Assembly (NCBI GenBank): GCA_023101725.1
Contig: JALJCO010001388.1
Coordinates: forward strand, 186,001 to 250,000
Direction of reading: 5' to 3'
From: Atherinomorus stipes
Taxonomy: Eukaryota; Chordata; Actinopteri; Atheriniformes; Atherinidae
Length of the DNA: 64,000 nucleotides
A program made the translations under genes and the position numbers. This document shows positions 27,305 through 57,300 of the stretch, one piece after another; position 1 is the stretch's first letter, and each line of letters starts with the position of its first letter. The notes beneath the pieces were generated by a model, which saw nothing but the letters and a program-made list of their open reading frames with translations, made no database searches and was not told the DNA's origin.

Positions 27305-27480
27305 AGGTTTTCTGGACTAACCCTACCGGGAGGAGACCCCAGAGTAGTGCTGGGACATGTAAAAGTTACAGGATATGCATCCTCTGTCCAGGGAGTGCCT
27401 GAGGGTTGGGGTGTTGGATCTCCCTCCTAAACCTGACACCTCTGTGGCTTGTCTGTAATTTGTAAACAAGAATTTGGATG
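27305..27480 (+). mobile_element. decayed LINE reverse-transcriptase 3' block, unit 1 (upstream of tRNA copy A)
   Basis: CTACCGGGAGGAGACCCCAG resembles the segment that encodes PPGRLPGE/RPRGRPRTRW in the fish LINE tail seen at 31.4-31.7 kb. It is too diverged to translate. Similar blocks precede tRNA copies B and D. Confidence 0.45.
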
Positions 27481-27517
27481 ACCAGCTGGGATGCTCCCTG
27501 TATAACAGGCACAACAA

Positions 27518-27611
27518 GCTCCAGTGGCGCAATCGGTTAGCGCGCGGTACTTATAAGACAGTAAACTGCAGAGCAATGCCGAGGTTGTGAGTTCAAGCCT
27601 CACCTGGAGCA
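27518..27611 (+). tRNA. tRNA-Ile(UAU), intron-containing, copy A
   Basis: The 7-bp acceptor stem pairs perfectly (GCTCCAG/CTGGAGC), followed by A73. The D stem is GCGC/GCGC, the anticodon stem CGGTA/TGCCG and the T stem GTGAG/CTCAC with loop TTCAAGC. The anticodon TAT is at 27552-27554. A 20-nt intron (27556-27575) sits one base after the anticodon, the position and size I recall for the human tRNA-Ile-TAT gene. It reads the AUA codon. No run of four Ts follows closely. Confidence 0.95.
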
Positions 27612-27724
27612 TGGTCATTGATTATTGCCAGCTTAACATGAACTGGACTTTGCTCCTACTCTTTGATAAGGACTCTTCACACAGTGCTGCTTCTTCATAA
27701 ACATGATGCAGTCACACACACAAT

Positions 27725-28165
27725 GGCTCGCAGCTAAGAAGGATATAGGAAATGGGATGGAGTCCATCAAGTTTGGGAATGAGTCAAGCATCTTGGGATC
27801 TTCTTCATGAGTGATGGTAGGATGGACAGACTGAGCAGGGTTTCTTCATCTGCATGATATAAAACTGGTATGGACTCTATGCACAACTTCACTACTTCCT
27901 GAACTTAAGGAAGCGCCTTTGTTTCCTGTCTTTTTTACTGGACAAACTGATTTTCCATGAGCCTTTGTGGTCTGGATATGTTGAGTTTTGAAAACAGCCG
28001 CGCCCCCTTTGTTGCCTTCTGGTCAAGTCTCCTTGGAGGTTTTCTGGACTTGTCCTACTGAGAGGAGATACCATGGCAGAGTACATATTACCGCTGTCTA
28101 AAGAATGCTTTGGAATCACCAGGAGGAGTTGGGCAGTGGTACTTAGGGGAGGGTCAAGGTCAGCT
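27725..28165 (+). mobile_element. decayed LINE block, unit 2 (upstream of tRNA copy B)
   Basis: The block around 27796 (ggatcttcttcatgagtgat) is about 85% alike to 29497, and the stretch around 28110 (ggaatcaccaggaggagttg) parallels the LINE tail that encodes ERLGIPPDEL. Between them, 27868-27960 carries part of the palindromic element also seen at 59.7 kb. No open frame remains. Confidence 0.45.
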
Positions 28166-28257
28166 GGACCTTTGATAACTATAGAAAAAAATTATTGAGA
28201 AATAGCATCCTACCAAGCTGTTTTGTCATTTTTAAAAATCTTTCATGGGGTGAGCAG

Positions 28258-28346
28258 GCTCCAGTGGCGCAATTGGTTAGCGTGCGGTACTTATAAGACA
28301 GTGACTTGCAATGCTGAGGTTGTGAGTTCAAACCTCACCTGGAGCA
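28258..28346 (+). tRNA. tRNA-Ile(UAU), intron-containing, copy B
   Basis: The cloverleaf matches copy A with the anticodon TAT at 28292-28294, but the intron is only 15 nt (28296-28310). Substitutions give wobble pairs in the D stem (GCGC/GCGT) and anticodon stem (CGGTA/TGCTG), and the T loop is TTCAAAC. All stems still pair, so it may be functional, although it has drifted. No clear T-run terminator is seen. Confidence 0.85.
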
Positions 28347-29370
28347 GTGCTCATTTAGTGTTTCCACTGAAAATGCAAAGATCAGCATAATGGCGATTAT
28401 GGTCCCTTTGTTCTCTTTCATGAGGCTTAAACTTTGCTTCTCCAAAAGCAGGCAACGGGATGTTTCACAACTGAGTATGAAACCGGTGGGAAGTTTAAGG
28501 CCATGGCTCTCAACCAGAACAGGATGGACTCGTTCCAGTTTGGGAATGTCTTTCTGTAGCACATTTAAAGAACAACTGAAGTTGACCAAGGTGCTTCACA
28601 AAAATCAAAGCAATAATAAAAACAGATGAGTTAACAAATACTAAAACAAGTCTCACGACTGAACTGGGCTCTTTTAAATCCAAGCTTAAGACCTATTTTT
28701 TTCAACTAGCTTTAAATTCTAACTACTGTTGTTAATTTCTTTAAAGGGACTTAGAGGCAAGATTAAGAAATGAGACTGCCGCGACCGGCGCTTCAGGTAA
28801 CTGCAGCCACGAGCCAAACCGTCCCGGGAGTGTGCACAAACCGAAGCTATAATGTTGTTTACTACGCTTTTTCTTCGTAGTTACACTTTTTAGTTTCTTT
28901 CAGTTGATCTGAGTCATTTGCTGACGGCAGAAGAATCCATAACTATCGCTTACAGTGTTTGACTTTACTGCGACCGTCTTCTTCCTGTATCAAAACTGTC
29001 GGGGATGCGGATGTACCGTTATTTGACGTCACATCCGCAGGGCAGCGCGGGAAATTCGGCCACCGAATTGCAGCGCTTTATGCAGCACACAGCCTGTTAA
29101 AGGCAACGGAGAGAGACGTGGGTGGGCTCAATCTTTTATGTTTTTAACGCCTCATCACCCATTAGTATTAAAAAACTGGATATGCTTGTTTATTCTTTCG
29201 TAATTCCTGCCTCTGGTCCCTTTGAAATTTTTATTCTCTTTTATGTATACCCTGCGCTCCCCCAAGTAGCCAGTTCTGATTCTCTGTTCTTTGTTGTTTT
29301 TATAGCTCTTAACTACTTTGCTCTTAATTTTCCAGTATTTAACTTTGCATTTTTATGATGTTTTACTTCG

Positions 29371-29470
29371 TTGTCTCTTTCTCTGTTACCCCTGCTGTAA
29401 AGCACTTTGTGTGCCCATTGGGTACTGTAAAGGGCTATATAAATAAACTTGATTTGATTTTTGATTTGAT
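29371..29470 (+). mobile_element. L2-type LINE 3' tail
   Basis: GTAAAGCACTTTGTGTGCCC, then GGGCTATATAAATAAACTTG and repeated TTGATTTGAT units, is the 3' terminus of an L2-type element. Upstream, 28660-28740 (gggctcttttaaatccaagc) may be the matching coding end, separated by about 400 bp of unrelated sequence. Confidence 0.6.
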
Positions 29471-29735
29471 CCTTTCCTCAAGATGAGTAGTTCTTGGGAT
29501 CGTCTTCATGAGTGATTGTAGGGTGGACAGACTGAATGGGGCTTCATCAGCAGTAATGAGTGCACTGCACTGGTCTGTTGTAATGAAAGGCGAGATTCTC
29601 ATTTACTAGTTTATCTATGTTCCAACCCTCACCTATAGAATGGGAATGCTTTGGGATGTCCAAGAGGAACTAAGCAGTAGTACAGAGGAGAGGGTCAAGG
29701 TCTGCTGCCTAAACGTGTTGCCTCCACAGCTTGAT
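29465..29735 (+). mobile_element. decayed LINE block, unit 3 (upstream of tRNA copy D)
   Basis: The block at 29497 (ggatcgtcttcatgagtgat), then 29640-29720 (ggaatgctttgggatgtcca), matches units 1 and 2 and the LINE tail at 31.4-31.7 kb in order. Together with its tRNA it forms one unit of the local duplication. Confidence 0.45.
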
Positions 29736-29802
29736 TTTTGATAACTGAACAAATAATTATTGATAAATAGCATCCTACTCATTTGTTTTGTCATTTTGTA
29801 AG

Positions 29803-29896
29803 GCTCTGGTAGCGTAGTCGGTTAGCGCATGGTGCTTATATGGTGGTGCGCTGTGAAGCAATGCTGAAATTGTGAGTTCAAGCCTCATGTGGAGCA
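29803..29896 (+). pseudogene. diverged tRNA-Ile(UAU), copy D
   Basis: Anticodon-arm context CTTATA, a 20-nt intron (29841-29860) and a T arm are recognisable. The acceptor stem is damaged (GCTCTGG against GTGGAGC, with one mismatch and two wobbles), and the D arm and T stem have drifted. Its upstream 80 bp align with the upstream flank of copy B, so it arose by local duplication. Confidence 0.8.
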
Positions 29897-31079
29897 TTTC
29901 TTTAGTTGGAGAAATGACCCTACAAGTATGGACTGCTTAGAGGAGACACAACTTGATTGGATCACACACACTGTAGGTGGTGGTAAGTACTGTACAACAC
30001 ACTATTTCTAGTCATAGATTGATTTGAAAATTACTGAAATGTGGGCTATTATAAATTTTGTGGAGAGGCTTTCTGAATTTTTCTTGTTCCACAGATTAGT
30101 ATCAAAAGCTTCAGGGACAAAACTGCAATGTTCCTTTGATAAACCTGTTGTTTAGTTTACCAAGGGGTAATTTTCAAAGGGAATGTTAATATAATTTTGG
30201 ACATACATTAAGGTTTCTGTGACCTTCAGTATAATAAACAGTACCAATAATGTCATCAGACATTCATAATCTGGTTAAATGGTTCCAGCACGGACTGGCT
30301 GGTCTGTTAACAAGCTACTCACCAAAGAAGACCTTCACAGGCCCGTGTGCAACCTGCGACCTTCGGATAAAATCTCTCTGCTCTGACGTGGACTTCAGAG
30401 TCCCTTCGGAACTTCACACAGACACCACATCTGTGGATCTGCTGGAACCGGACTCGCCAGTTGTAGTCAGTTTCCGGCCACAACTACTCCAGCTTTTTTT
30501 GTTTTACTCTTTCATCTCCTCTTAAATAATTTTCATCCATTATTTATGTACTGTATAAATAAACATGTTTTTATAATAAACAGCTTATAAAATTCTCAAA
30601 CCTGCCTGGCTGATTAATTGTGCTCTTTTCTGGCACGACAGGGACCATCAGGATATCAGGAGTGACGTGTCCAGTTGTATTCTCCGATACAAAGTCAATC
30701 TTTCCATATGAAACAGACAGGAAAGTGTGGGAGTTATTCCTGCAGAAATGAAACAGCATCTCCTCTGTTTTAGTCTATATTTAGCTGTCATGCCATGTAG
30801 AGATGGACTTGACAAGATTTATTGTATTCTTATTGTCAGATACGTATAAATGGAGCATAAACCCACTGCATGCACTCACTGATCTGATGAAAAGCAGAAA
30901 AATCTTCAATCTTTTGTTTTAATTTATTCATCTGCTTTCTGTTGCTGCTCTGGACTCTTCATTGGTGTCAATTTTCCATCATGGTCATGGTAATCTCAAG
31001 AACTTGAATAAACTTAACTGAACTTCTTTTTCTTAATTGTTAAAGACATTTCACTTCTCATTCGAAAGATCTAACTAGC
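29897..31079. other. no gene seen
   Basis: A 91-codon frame at 30250-30525 has no family resemblance and no splice context. I treat it as chance. Confidence 0.45.
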
Positions 31080-31336
31080 GGGTCGGGAGTCTCAGGTTAT
31101 TAGGGTTAGGGTTTTTCCTCCCTGTTAAAAGGGTGTTTTCCTTCCCACTGTCGCCACCACTCCGTGCTTGCTCAGGATGGGGGATTGGACCGGATCAAGT
31201 CAAGATTCAATCCAATCTGCTGGTTTCCTTAGTAAGTCTATTATGAATCTGACTTGAATTTTTCTGTCTGTTAAGCGCCCTGAGGTGACATTGTCATGAA
31301 CTGACAGTATACAAATAAAGTTGAAATGAACTGAAT
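31080..31336 (+). mobile_element. LINE 3' tail with ATAAAG...TTGAAATGAACTGAA end
   Basis: TTTTTCCTCCCTGTTAAAAG, then CCCACTGTCGCCACCACTCC, CTTGCTCAGGATGGGGGATT and GCGCCCTGAGGTGACATTGT, ending ACAAATAAAGTTGAAATGAA, is the standard 3' untranslated end of fish L2-type LINEs or SINEs carrying that tail. Confidence 0.7.
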
Positions 31337-31371
31337 TATCAAACTCCACCTGGAACATGCAGCACCGTACC

Positions 31372-31757
31372 GTACCGTCTTCTTCCGCTTATCCGGGGTC
31401 GGGTCGCGGGGGCAGCTGCCTAAGCAGGGAAGCCCAGACTTCCCTCTCCCCGGCCACAGCCGCCAGCTCATCCGGGGGGATCCCGAGGCGCTCCCAGGCC
31501 AGCCGGGAGACGTAGTCCCTCCAGCGTGTCCTGGGCCTACCCCGGGGTCTGGTCCCGGTGGGAAGTGCCCGGAACACCTCTCCAGGAAGGCGTCCAGGAG
31601 GCATCCTAATCAGATGCCCGAGCCACCTCATCTGGCTCCTCTCTATACGAAGGAGCAGCGGCTCTACTCTGAGTCCCTCCCGGATGACCGAGCTCCTCAC
31701 CCTATCTCTAAGGGAGAGCCCGGCCACCCTGCGGAGGAAACTCATTCAGCATGCAGC
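31372..31757 (-). mobile_element. non-LTR retrotransposon (LINE) reverse-transcriptase C-terminal fragment
   Basis: The minus strand is open for 118 codons (31745-31389): FLRRVAGLSLRDRVRS, then RIERSQMRWLGHLIRMPPGR, GRPRTRWRDYVSRLAWERLG and LLRQLPPRPDPG with a stop. This is the familiar C-terminal end of a fish non-LTR reverse-transcriptase protein. It is truncated at its 5' end, and the exact clade is not assigned. Confidence 0.8.
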
Positions 31758-31799
31758 ATAAATAAACAAATGTTGCTTGAAAGTAGACAAATATCAGTT

Positions 31800-31805
31800 T
31801 TTATT
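31800..31805 (-). promoter_or_regulatory. candidate polyadenylation signal (AATAAA)
   Basis: AATAAA on the minus strand, about 810 bp after the rhbdf1 stop and about 40 bp before a minus-strand LINE fragment begins. A closer alternative lies at 32504-32509. No transcript evidence is available. Confidence 0.35.
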
Positions 31806-32613
31806 GAAAGGTAGCTAAAACGATACCTCCTTTAATAAAAAAATTACAGGTCTTCACAATTACACAGATTAACCTGCAAGTAGCTTTTTTTGTTTGCACA
31901 GGATGACTATAAAAATAATCTATTTGCAACTGAAGATTATTAATTAAAGGCTGTGACAGAAATGTCTAAAGTAGCAAACAAGTAAACAAAAAACACAATC
32001 CAGCCGCTAAATACTGCAGTGGAAACATATTTAACACGATTTTGTCAATATGAAAGCGTTTCTTTTTACAGTTTACAGCTGCTCTGGCACACACAATGAC
32101 ACAAAGAGACAATATGTGTGTGGATGTTTTGAGTATTTAAGGCACAATTGAGGGTTTTAGCGCCTAATTTGTTGGTGAGTTGAACTCTGTAGACATCCAG
32201 TCAGAAGACAAATATCAGTTTAAAAAAAAAAGGTACAAAACAGAAGTCCCCTGCTAATCCACTGCAGCAGTCACAGGTTGTAATGTTCCTTTTGGACACT
32301 AAGGTGTGCTGTTAAGTCAGTTTTACAAGAGAGGATGGAGGCAGTTGTTATGCAACTGTCCTCCTGTGTGACTGCTCATTGATTAGCCCAGCTACAGATC
32401 AATCACACATCAACACACACGGATATTTCAGCAAACTTTACGTTGATCCTTCTGTTCCCATGCAGATGAACAGAGAAATGCCATAAGACTTCCATGCATA
32501 ACCTTTATTCATAGAGGGGTCTTCTCTTGTGCCTCTTCAACTGTTCTGAAAAACTGTTTGTTACTCCAGGAGAAACGGTCCTGCTCAGCCATTCAAGCAC
32601 CGCAGACTGATGC
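31800..32613 (-). other. rhbdf1: putative rhbdf1 3' UTR
   Basis: This unique-looking AT-rich sequence lies between the stop codon and a LINE fragment. On the minus strand AATAAA occurs near 32504-32509 and again at 31800-31805. Either could end the transcript. The extent is inferred only. Confidence 0.4.
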
Positions 32614-51225
<18,612 letters not shown>

Positions 51226-51246
51226 ACTTGTTAGCTTCCCCTAAGC

Positions 51247-52539
51247 CTGCCAGCTGAACGACACAAACCAGAAAACTAGTTTGTACTGTGCACACAACAA
51301 CAAACATTTCTCAACCACCACCAGCCAAACCCAAAAATGACCAGATTTGTTGTGTAATCACAAACAGAGAGGACATATGTTCAACAGTAATCCTGTCTCC
51401 CCATGATGTGGGCTCATGCAGATCACAGTGGGGGCAAACATCTAAATAAAGACGATGCTTAATCCAAATATTTAAGACCATTAGTTTGCCAACACCCCAC
51501 ACAGCCGTTGCCTAAATCCTCTACCACAATTCATCTGCTTTGACAGATTTAATATGAGTTTAACAATACACCAGTCTTCATCAGTGATCAGGGATTCAAA
51601 ATAAAAACATTGATAAAACATCAATAATGTGATCATTTATGACGTATATTCAAAGTATTAAAAAAAAAAAAAAGTTGAGTTGTTCACATTTGCATGTGAA
51701 CATGTCTGGCATCATGACAAGCAGAAAGATGGTCTGGCTGATGATTGGATATTGCTGAATTACATTTTAATGATGGCAGGGGAAAACAAGACGAAGGAGG
51801 ACTGTAAGGAGAAGAGACAAGACATAGACAGACAGAAAAGCAACAACAACTAAAAGAGAAAACAACTGCTACACCTGCAGAGAAACTTTACAGCGTCCAA
51901 AACAAAACAAAGCAGACTATCATCAAGAGCATCTATGGTAGAAGAAGTCAAACATGGATAACAGCACCAGCAATAAGACTGCAAAAACCTAACTGTAGCA
52001 ATTGTTACCAAACCTATAACACACAGACTGTATACACTGTTTTCTTTGACATGAGCATTTTAAGTATGATCACACTACCACTTGTCAAAGCACTGTACAA
52101 AAAAACTAGATCACCTGGGGCACTGCTGACGACTTCATTGTTCAGGTTTTAAATTTTCTCTTAAAATGGATGGACGACATAAAACTGGAGACATAATGCT
52201 TTTAATGAAAGTGAAAAAATATTCATTGTATCTGAGCATAAAAGTGGGATGGGCTGGTGTTGCATTTCTTTTGATATTCACATCATTTTTCATCATTTAG
52301 TTACAGAATAAGCGGTTAAACCAGCTAATGCTGTGCTATATTATTTATTAAATTCAGATTTCTTTATTTTTGTGCATTTTTGGGCCCCAAATGGTAATAA
52401 AGTAGATTGAAGTAAAGATCATAAAGGTGAAGTCGTGCAAAAAAAAAGGAAAGAAGAGATACCAAACATGGGTAATGTAAGCATCTTTTTAACATGGTAT
52501 ATAATTTTTTTTTTTTTTTTTTTGTTATACTAGTATGAT
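51247..52539. other. upstream/5' intron of rhbdf1, nothing recognised
   Basis: No exon, repeat end or RNA gene that I could support. Poly-A/T tracts lie at about 51660 and 52507. Confidence 0.45.
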
Positions 52540-52745
52540 CCCTGAGAGAAAATTAAGGCTCTGCATTTTACCCATCTCTGTACAGAAGTACCAGAGAGCA
52601 GCGGGCTGCTACCTAAAGTGCCTGGGGAGCAGTTGGTGGGGTTAAGGACCTTGCTGGTTCACCTAGGAGTCAGGTTGGGGACCTGAACCCATGTCCTCTG
52701 CACCAAAGACCACGACGCTACCACTAGGCTACCCACTCCCCTTTG
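52540..52745 (-). mobile_element. tRNA-derived SINE
   Basis: The minus strand begins GGGGAGTGGGTAGCCTAGTG-GTAGCGTCGTGGTC, has an A-box-like TAGCCTAGTGGTAGC and a B-box GGGTTCAGGTCC, and continues into a SINE body ending near TTTTCTCTCAGGGATC. A tRNA-headed SINE. Confidence 0.7.
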
Positions 52746-52992
52746 ACATTTGACAGCCTAAATAGGTTCAGTTGCTTCAGGGTTAATTTAAAGAATGTGG
52801 TGCAATCTGATTTGCTTTGTCTTTTGTGATTTGATACAAACAGAAGAGATTGTGTTAAATCAGCATCTGATATCTTCTGATATTGATCACTAGTAGCTTC
52901 ACAATGATAATAAAGAATTTCAAACATTGAAGAGCAACCCACTGACTTTAAACATTGCAGAGTGCCTACAGTTTATGTTTGTTTAAAAACTC

Positions 52993-53120
52993 TGCTCCAG
53001 GTGAGGTTTGAACTCACAACCTTGGCATTGCTCTGCAAGAGCTACTGTTTTTTTTTTTTTTTTTTTTTTTTAGCTACTGTCTTATAAGTACCACACGCTG
53101 ACCAATTGCGCCACTGGAGC
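52993..53120 (-). tRNA. tRNA-Ile(UAU), copy G, with a poly-A insertion in its intron
   Basis: The 5' half (from 53120, GCTCCAGTGGCGC...) and 3' half (ending 52993) form full acceptor, D and T stems. The anticodon stem is TGGTA/TGCCA, in which the usual C27-G43 pair has become T27-A43, a paired change. The intron would be 22 nt but is lengthened by 32 nt: an A-run on the tRNA strand bounded by the direct repeat agctactgt (53040-53048 and 53072-53080). Five Ts follow on the tRNA strand at 52989-52985, a good Pol III terminator. Whether the long intron can be spliced is unknown. Confidence 0.78.
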
Positions 53121-53544
53121 CTTGAGCTCTGTACCTTTCAGACTCTTGTTTCCAATAATCTGATCACTCACTCAGACTGTATGCAGCCTGTAGTCAGACA
53201 GCTGAGCTATTACAGTTTTTTCAATTGCTTACACACAAAACCTTTATATATCACACTATTTCTAAACTTATTCACTCAAACCTCACAACTTCACCTCAAA
53301 TCAGCAAAACCATAAACACATTCTCAGTCTTGACTCAGTTTTCAATGGAGCTATTCACTTTTTGCAAATAACTAGACACAATGTTCTACCTAACACACAA
53401 AAATCTATCAGAAAGTAACTTGATTTCCCATTTTAAACACAACCATATAAATGCCACACTTATTCATCAGAGCCTTAGACTCTGTCCTCAAATGTGTAAA
53501 CAATGATTGCTTTACTGAACACCAACCAATCACTCCTATACTGG

Positions 53545-54346
53545 AAAAAGTCAAATCTAACCAAGTATATTTTTTCTAATTTCTAGTCAAAATATCTCAT
53601 CACACTCAAAATAGGACTTAAAGAGAAACATTTCAATGAGACATAGGAACTTGTTTTAAGGCAATGCATCTTGTTTCAAGAAATCTTATCAAGAAAATTT
53701 TGCTTATGCCATTGGCAGAAGTTTTTTGCTGACTGTATTACAAGCAAAAAAAACATGGCCACTCTTACAGTAAAATAAGAGTGGGGTGCTTGTAATACGT
53801 AAGCAAAAAAAATTCTGCCAATGGCATAAATTTTCTTGATAAGATTTCTTGAAATACTGTCAGATGCATTGCCTTTTTTATAAAAATATTTTTAAACCCT
53901 TTTAAATTTAAAAAAAAACCAAAAAAAAACCCAAATTAAAAGAAGAAAAAAAGCAAAAAAAATAAAAACCAAAAAAAAGAAAACAAGGGGAAAGAAAAAA
54001 AAAAAAAAAAAAGAAATTTTTTTTTTACAGGAAACAAAAAAAAAAAAAAAGAGGGCCCCCAAAAAAAAAAAAAACGAGAGCACACAAAAGGGGGGGGAAT
54101 TAGAAAAAAAAAAAAAAAAGGGGGAAGAGGGACAAGTATCAATACGCGCGGCCATCCCCCCCCCCCACCCTCCCAACCCCCCAATAAGAACGCCGCAGTC
54201 GAAGGATTGGGAGAAAAGAGTTGTAAAACAAGTTCAGATATCTCACTGAAATGTTTCTCTTTGTCTTATTTTGAGTGTAATGAGATATTTTGACTAGAAA
54301 TGAGAAAAATATACTTGCTAAGATTTGAGTTTTTGCAGTGTTGACA
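53545..54346. mobile_element. large palindromic DNA element, right arm disrupted
   Basis: The left arm from about 53546 (GTCAAATCTAACCAAGTATA, TAGTCAAAATATCTCATCAC) is mirrored by 54226-54346 (GATATTTTGACTAGAAATGA to GAGTTTTTGCAGTG). The inner arms (TCTTGTTTCAAGAAATCTTA, ATTTTGCTTATGCCATTGGC) are mirrored at 53795-53870. Between, 53880-54200 is low-complexity sequence unlike the rest. Confidence 0.75.
53880..54200. repeat. homopolymer-rich stretch, probable assembly artefact
   Basis: Runs of A, G and C up to about 17 bases alternate without biological pattern, precisely where a hairpin arm should continue. Confidence 0.6.
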
Positions 54347-57300
54347 TACGTGTAGGCCTATAAATAAGTCAAATGTCAAACTATCTGTCTTGAACAATGG
54401 AACAACAATGCTGAGAGAGCTTTGCTTTAGCCTGTTCCATGTGTGATGAGTTTGATTTCTATTGCAGTAGTACACAATTCTGCATCCACAGCAGCAACAG
54501 ATTTATTCAGGATATACAGTAAAATATTTTTGGCTCCCTTATTGCTTGTGTTGACTTCTATTTGCATACTGTTTTAGCTCTTATATGGCAATTATATATA
54601 TGGAGCAAATCAATAAAAAAGAGAGCTTTAGATTTAAATCAACAGTGTGTAAATGATGTACACAAGTATGTGATAAAATGGGAAATGTATTTGTGAGGTG
54701 AGACAAATGTTTGCTTTTGAGATGTGTTTACAATATTTTGAAGTCTGTGTTTCATTTTGCAGTAGAAAGAGGGCTTTTTGCATTTTGTGTGAGCAATAAC
54801 TGGATTTGTGTGTAAAGTTTTGAGAAATAGACAAAGAGCTTTGAAAATGTGTCTAAGAAATTGAAAAAAACTGTAATGCTCAGAGTTGCCTTCTATCATT
54901 CATTCTTAGCTACAAAGATGAAAAATCACATTCTAAATATTTCCATCCTGTTTTGTTTTTTGCTAGATAATAAGTTTAAAGACGTTTGGACAGTAAGAGG
55001 GATTTCCTGTTAATCATTTTAGTTTAAGCTGGGAAACTAGTCATTTCCTCGTGCCCTGAAACAAGTTTGACCCCAGTAAGTTAACAGTGGGAGTGCTTGA
55101 TATGAACTTATCATATCCGTTCAAGCTGAATTATGCATCTAATAGCTGTTGAGCTTGTCAAGTGAAGCACTGATCTCAGCACTTTTCTGCTGTCACTGGT
55201 GCCACATAGTAACAATTGCACTTAATCTGAGGATTAACAGGATAAAGTGCTTAAGATGAGAGATCACATCACAAAAATGAAAAAAAAAAAAAAAAAAACA
55301 GTTGTCCTCATGGTTGCATTGCCTGTAGTGGGCGCAGTTAAGTGTGGCATGTCACTGATTCACCGTTCAGTGATGACATCTACATTAAAAAAATCTTAAC
55401 AATGCACCTGAGGGTTTGTGGAGTTTTCTATTCTGATAGGGCAGTAACACGGTGGGTCCTTTGGGTCTGTCAGTGGGAAAAAACCTTGTAAGGTAACTTC
55501 CAGTTCAAAGCTTCAGCCTCTGCACCCTAACAGCCTGACAGTCCAAGCAAATGATAAAGAATCTTGAACTCACCCAGACGCAATTACACTTTTTTAGCAT
55601 TAAAATGGAAATGTGAGCAAACATCACAGAAACAATGCAAAGAGAGGTCTAGTAGTAGCTTTGTTGTAGCAGCAACATGAATTCTCAGTCCCTCATTTAA
55701 TTCAGGGAGAAAAAACACACTTTTTTCTGTGAGACTGTGTTTTTAACACCACTAGATGGCACTATGCTTCTCACAGGACACGCTCCTTTACTGCTTCAGA
55801 AAATAAATGCCATCCACAAGCTAAGAAATCAACATTAATATTTGTCTTATTGGATCAGAGCTGGAGCCAAATTCCTGTAATTGTGCTCAAGTGGCCAATT
55901 ACTGGATAATAGAACATCTGCGTGAGAGTCTGGTAGGAAGGAATGAGGGACCACCAATACGGGAGAAGGGGGGTTCCTGTATATCTCAGTTGTGAATCAT
56001 TCTGGGATTTCTGGCTGTGAGGGAAATTACAATCTCTCCTCTTTTACCATAAAGTCATCAGCCTGACAATTATCTCTGCCATTATAGGGTACGTGCTGAG
56101 ATCCAGACTCTTCTGATTCTGGCCAAACCTGACAAGCTGAAAGAAAGTCAACACCAGCAGCTGGGGGACGTCTTTATACTGATGCAGACAAGATGGAGGG
56201 TGCTTCCAAATGCACTCACACAGCTGCTGCATAAACTATCTCAGTGGATGCTCTTAGTATGTGAGTGGAGTTTCTTATTCATTTAACTGGAGCTTGTTAA
56301 TTTTTCCAGCATTGCCTATCGGGGATCTGTGAACTTGGAGCTCTGTGTAAAAGGAAGCTGTTTACACAAATACTTTGATCACTCAGCTGTAGACAACAAT
56401 AGAAGAACCACAAGAGCGTGAGCTGAGCATGTGTTTCCATTTAGTTTGATAAAGCTGAAAAAGATAACATGACCCTTTGAATTATACACTCATCCACTTG
56501 TTTTTGTCTTGTTTGGTTTAAAAACTAGCCTGTTGCTTTCCCCCCATATTTTGTTAATAATGTAATATCACCATAATTTATTAATCTGGAATGGCATTTT
56601 TAATCAATTCAGCCATTAATGAAATATTTCAGCAGCTACCGCGCAATGAGATGTGATAGCTTTGCTATTTGAGTGAATTGGCCTCTGACTCACGGCCAAA
56701 TAACACCAACTAACAATCATTTTATTAGTCCTTTCTCTTTATTTTTATACTGCTGCTATTTTTTAACTACTCTCAGGGCCATTAACACCAAGCACCACTT
56801 TTTGTGCATCAAAGTCCCAAAAAACTGTTTCTTCTAACTTCCTCGGCTCTCCTCTGATATTCGGCTTAACATGGCCATGCTGCCGTGTTTGGATTTGCTC
56901 CTTGATGCAGGACGGTCAGAACAGATGTTTACCCAAATGCAGTTCAAATATTTAAAGTTAAGTGCCTCAAGATAAACAGTTGATACCGTTAAAAACTTCT
57001 GAGATGGATAGGAGTCGACTGATTGAGGCGGACTGCCACCAGCTCATATAGCTCTGCCCCGACGATTATGTAACACTCGCTAAAGGGCCCAGATACAGTA
57101 TGATGTCACAACATGGCTGGTCAGTTGGAATGATGCTTCTGAAGCAACATCAATATGACGCTGTAGGAACATCAGCACTGACATATAAGATAAATCTACA
57201 AGCAGGTGGTGAACATGGCAGCAGTTACTTCCAACATCTTATATTCCTGCCAAGATTTCCATGATGATACTATGTACTTTGATGTACTTCATTTTTTAAA

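Noticed and set aside
30250..30525. 91-codon frame with several cysteines
   Set aside because: No family pattern and no splice or promoter context; probably chance.
53892..54184. Phe-rich minus-strand frames
   Set aside because: They are products of the homopolymer-rich, probably artefactual stretch.
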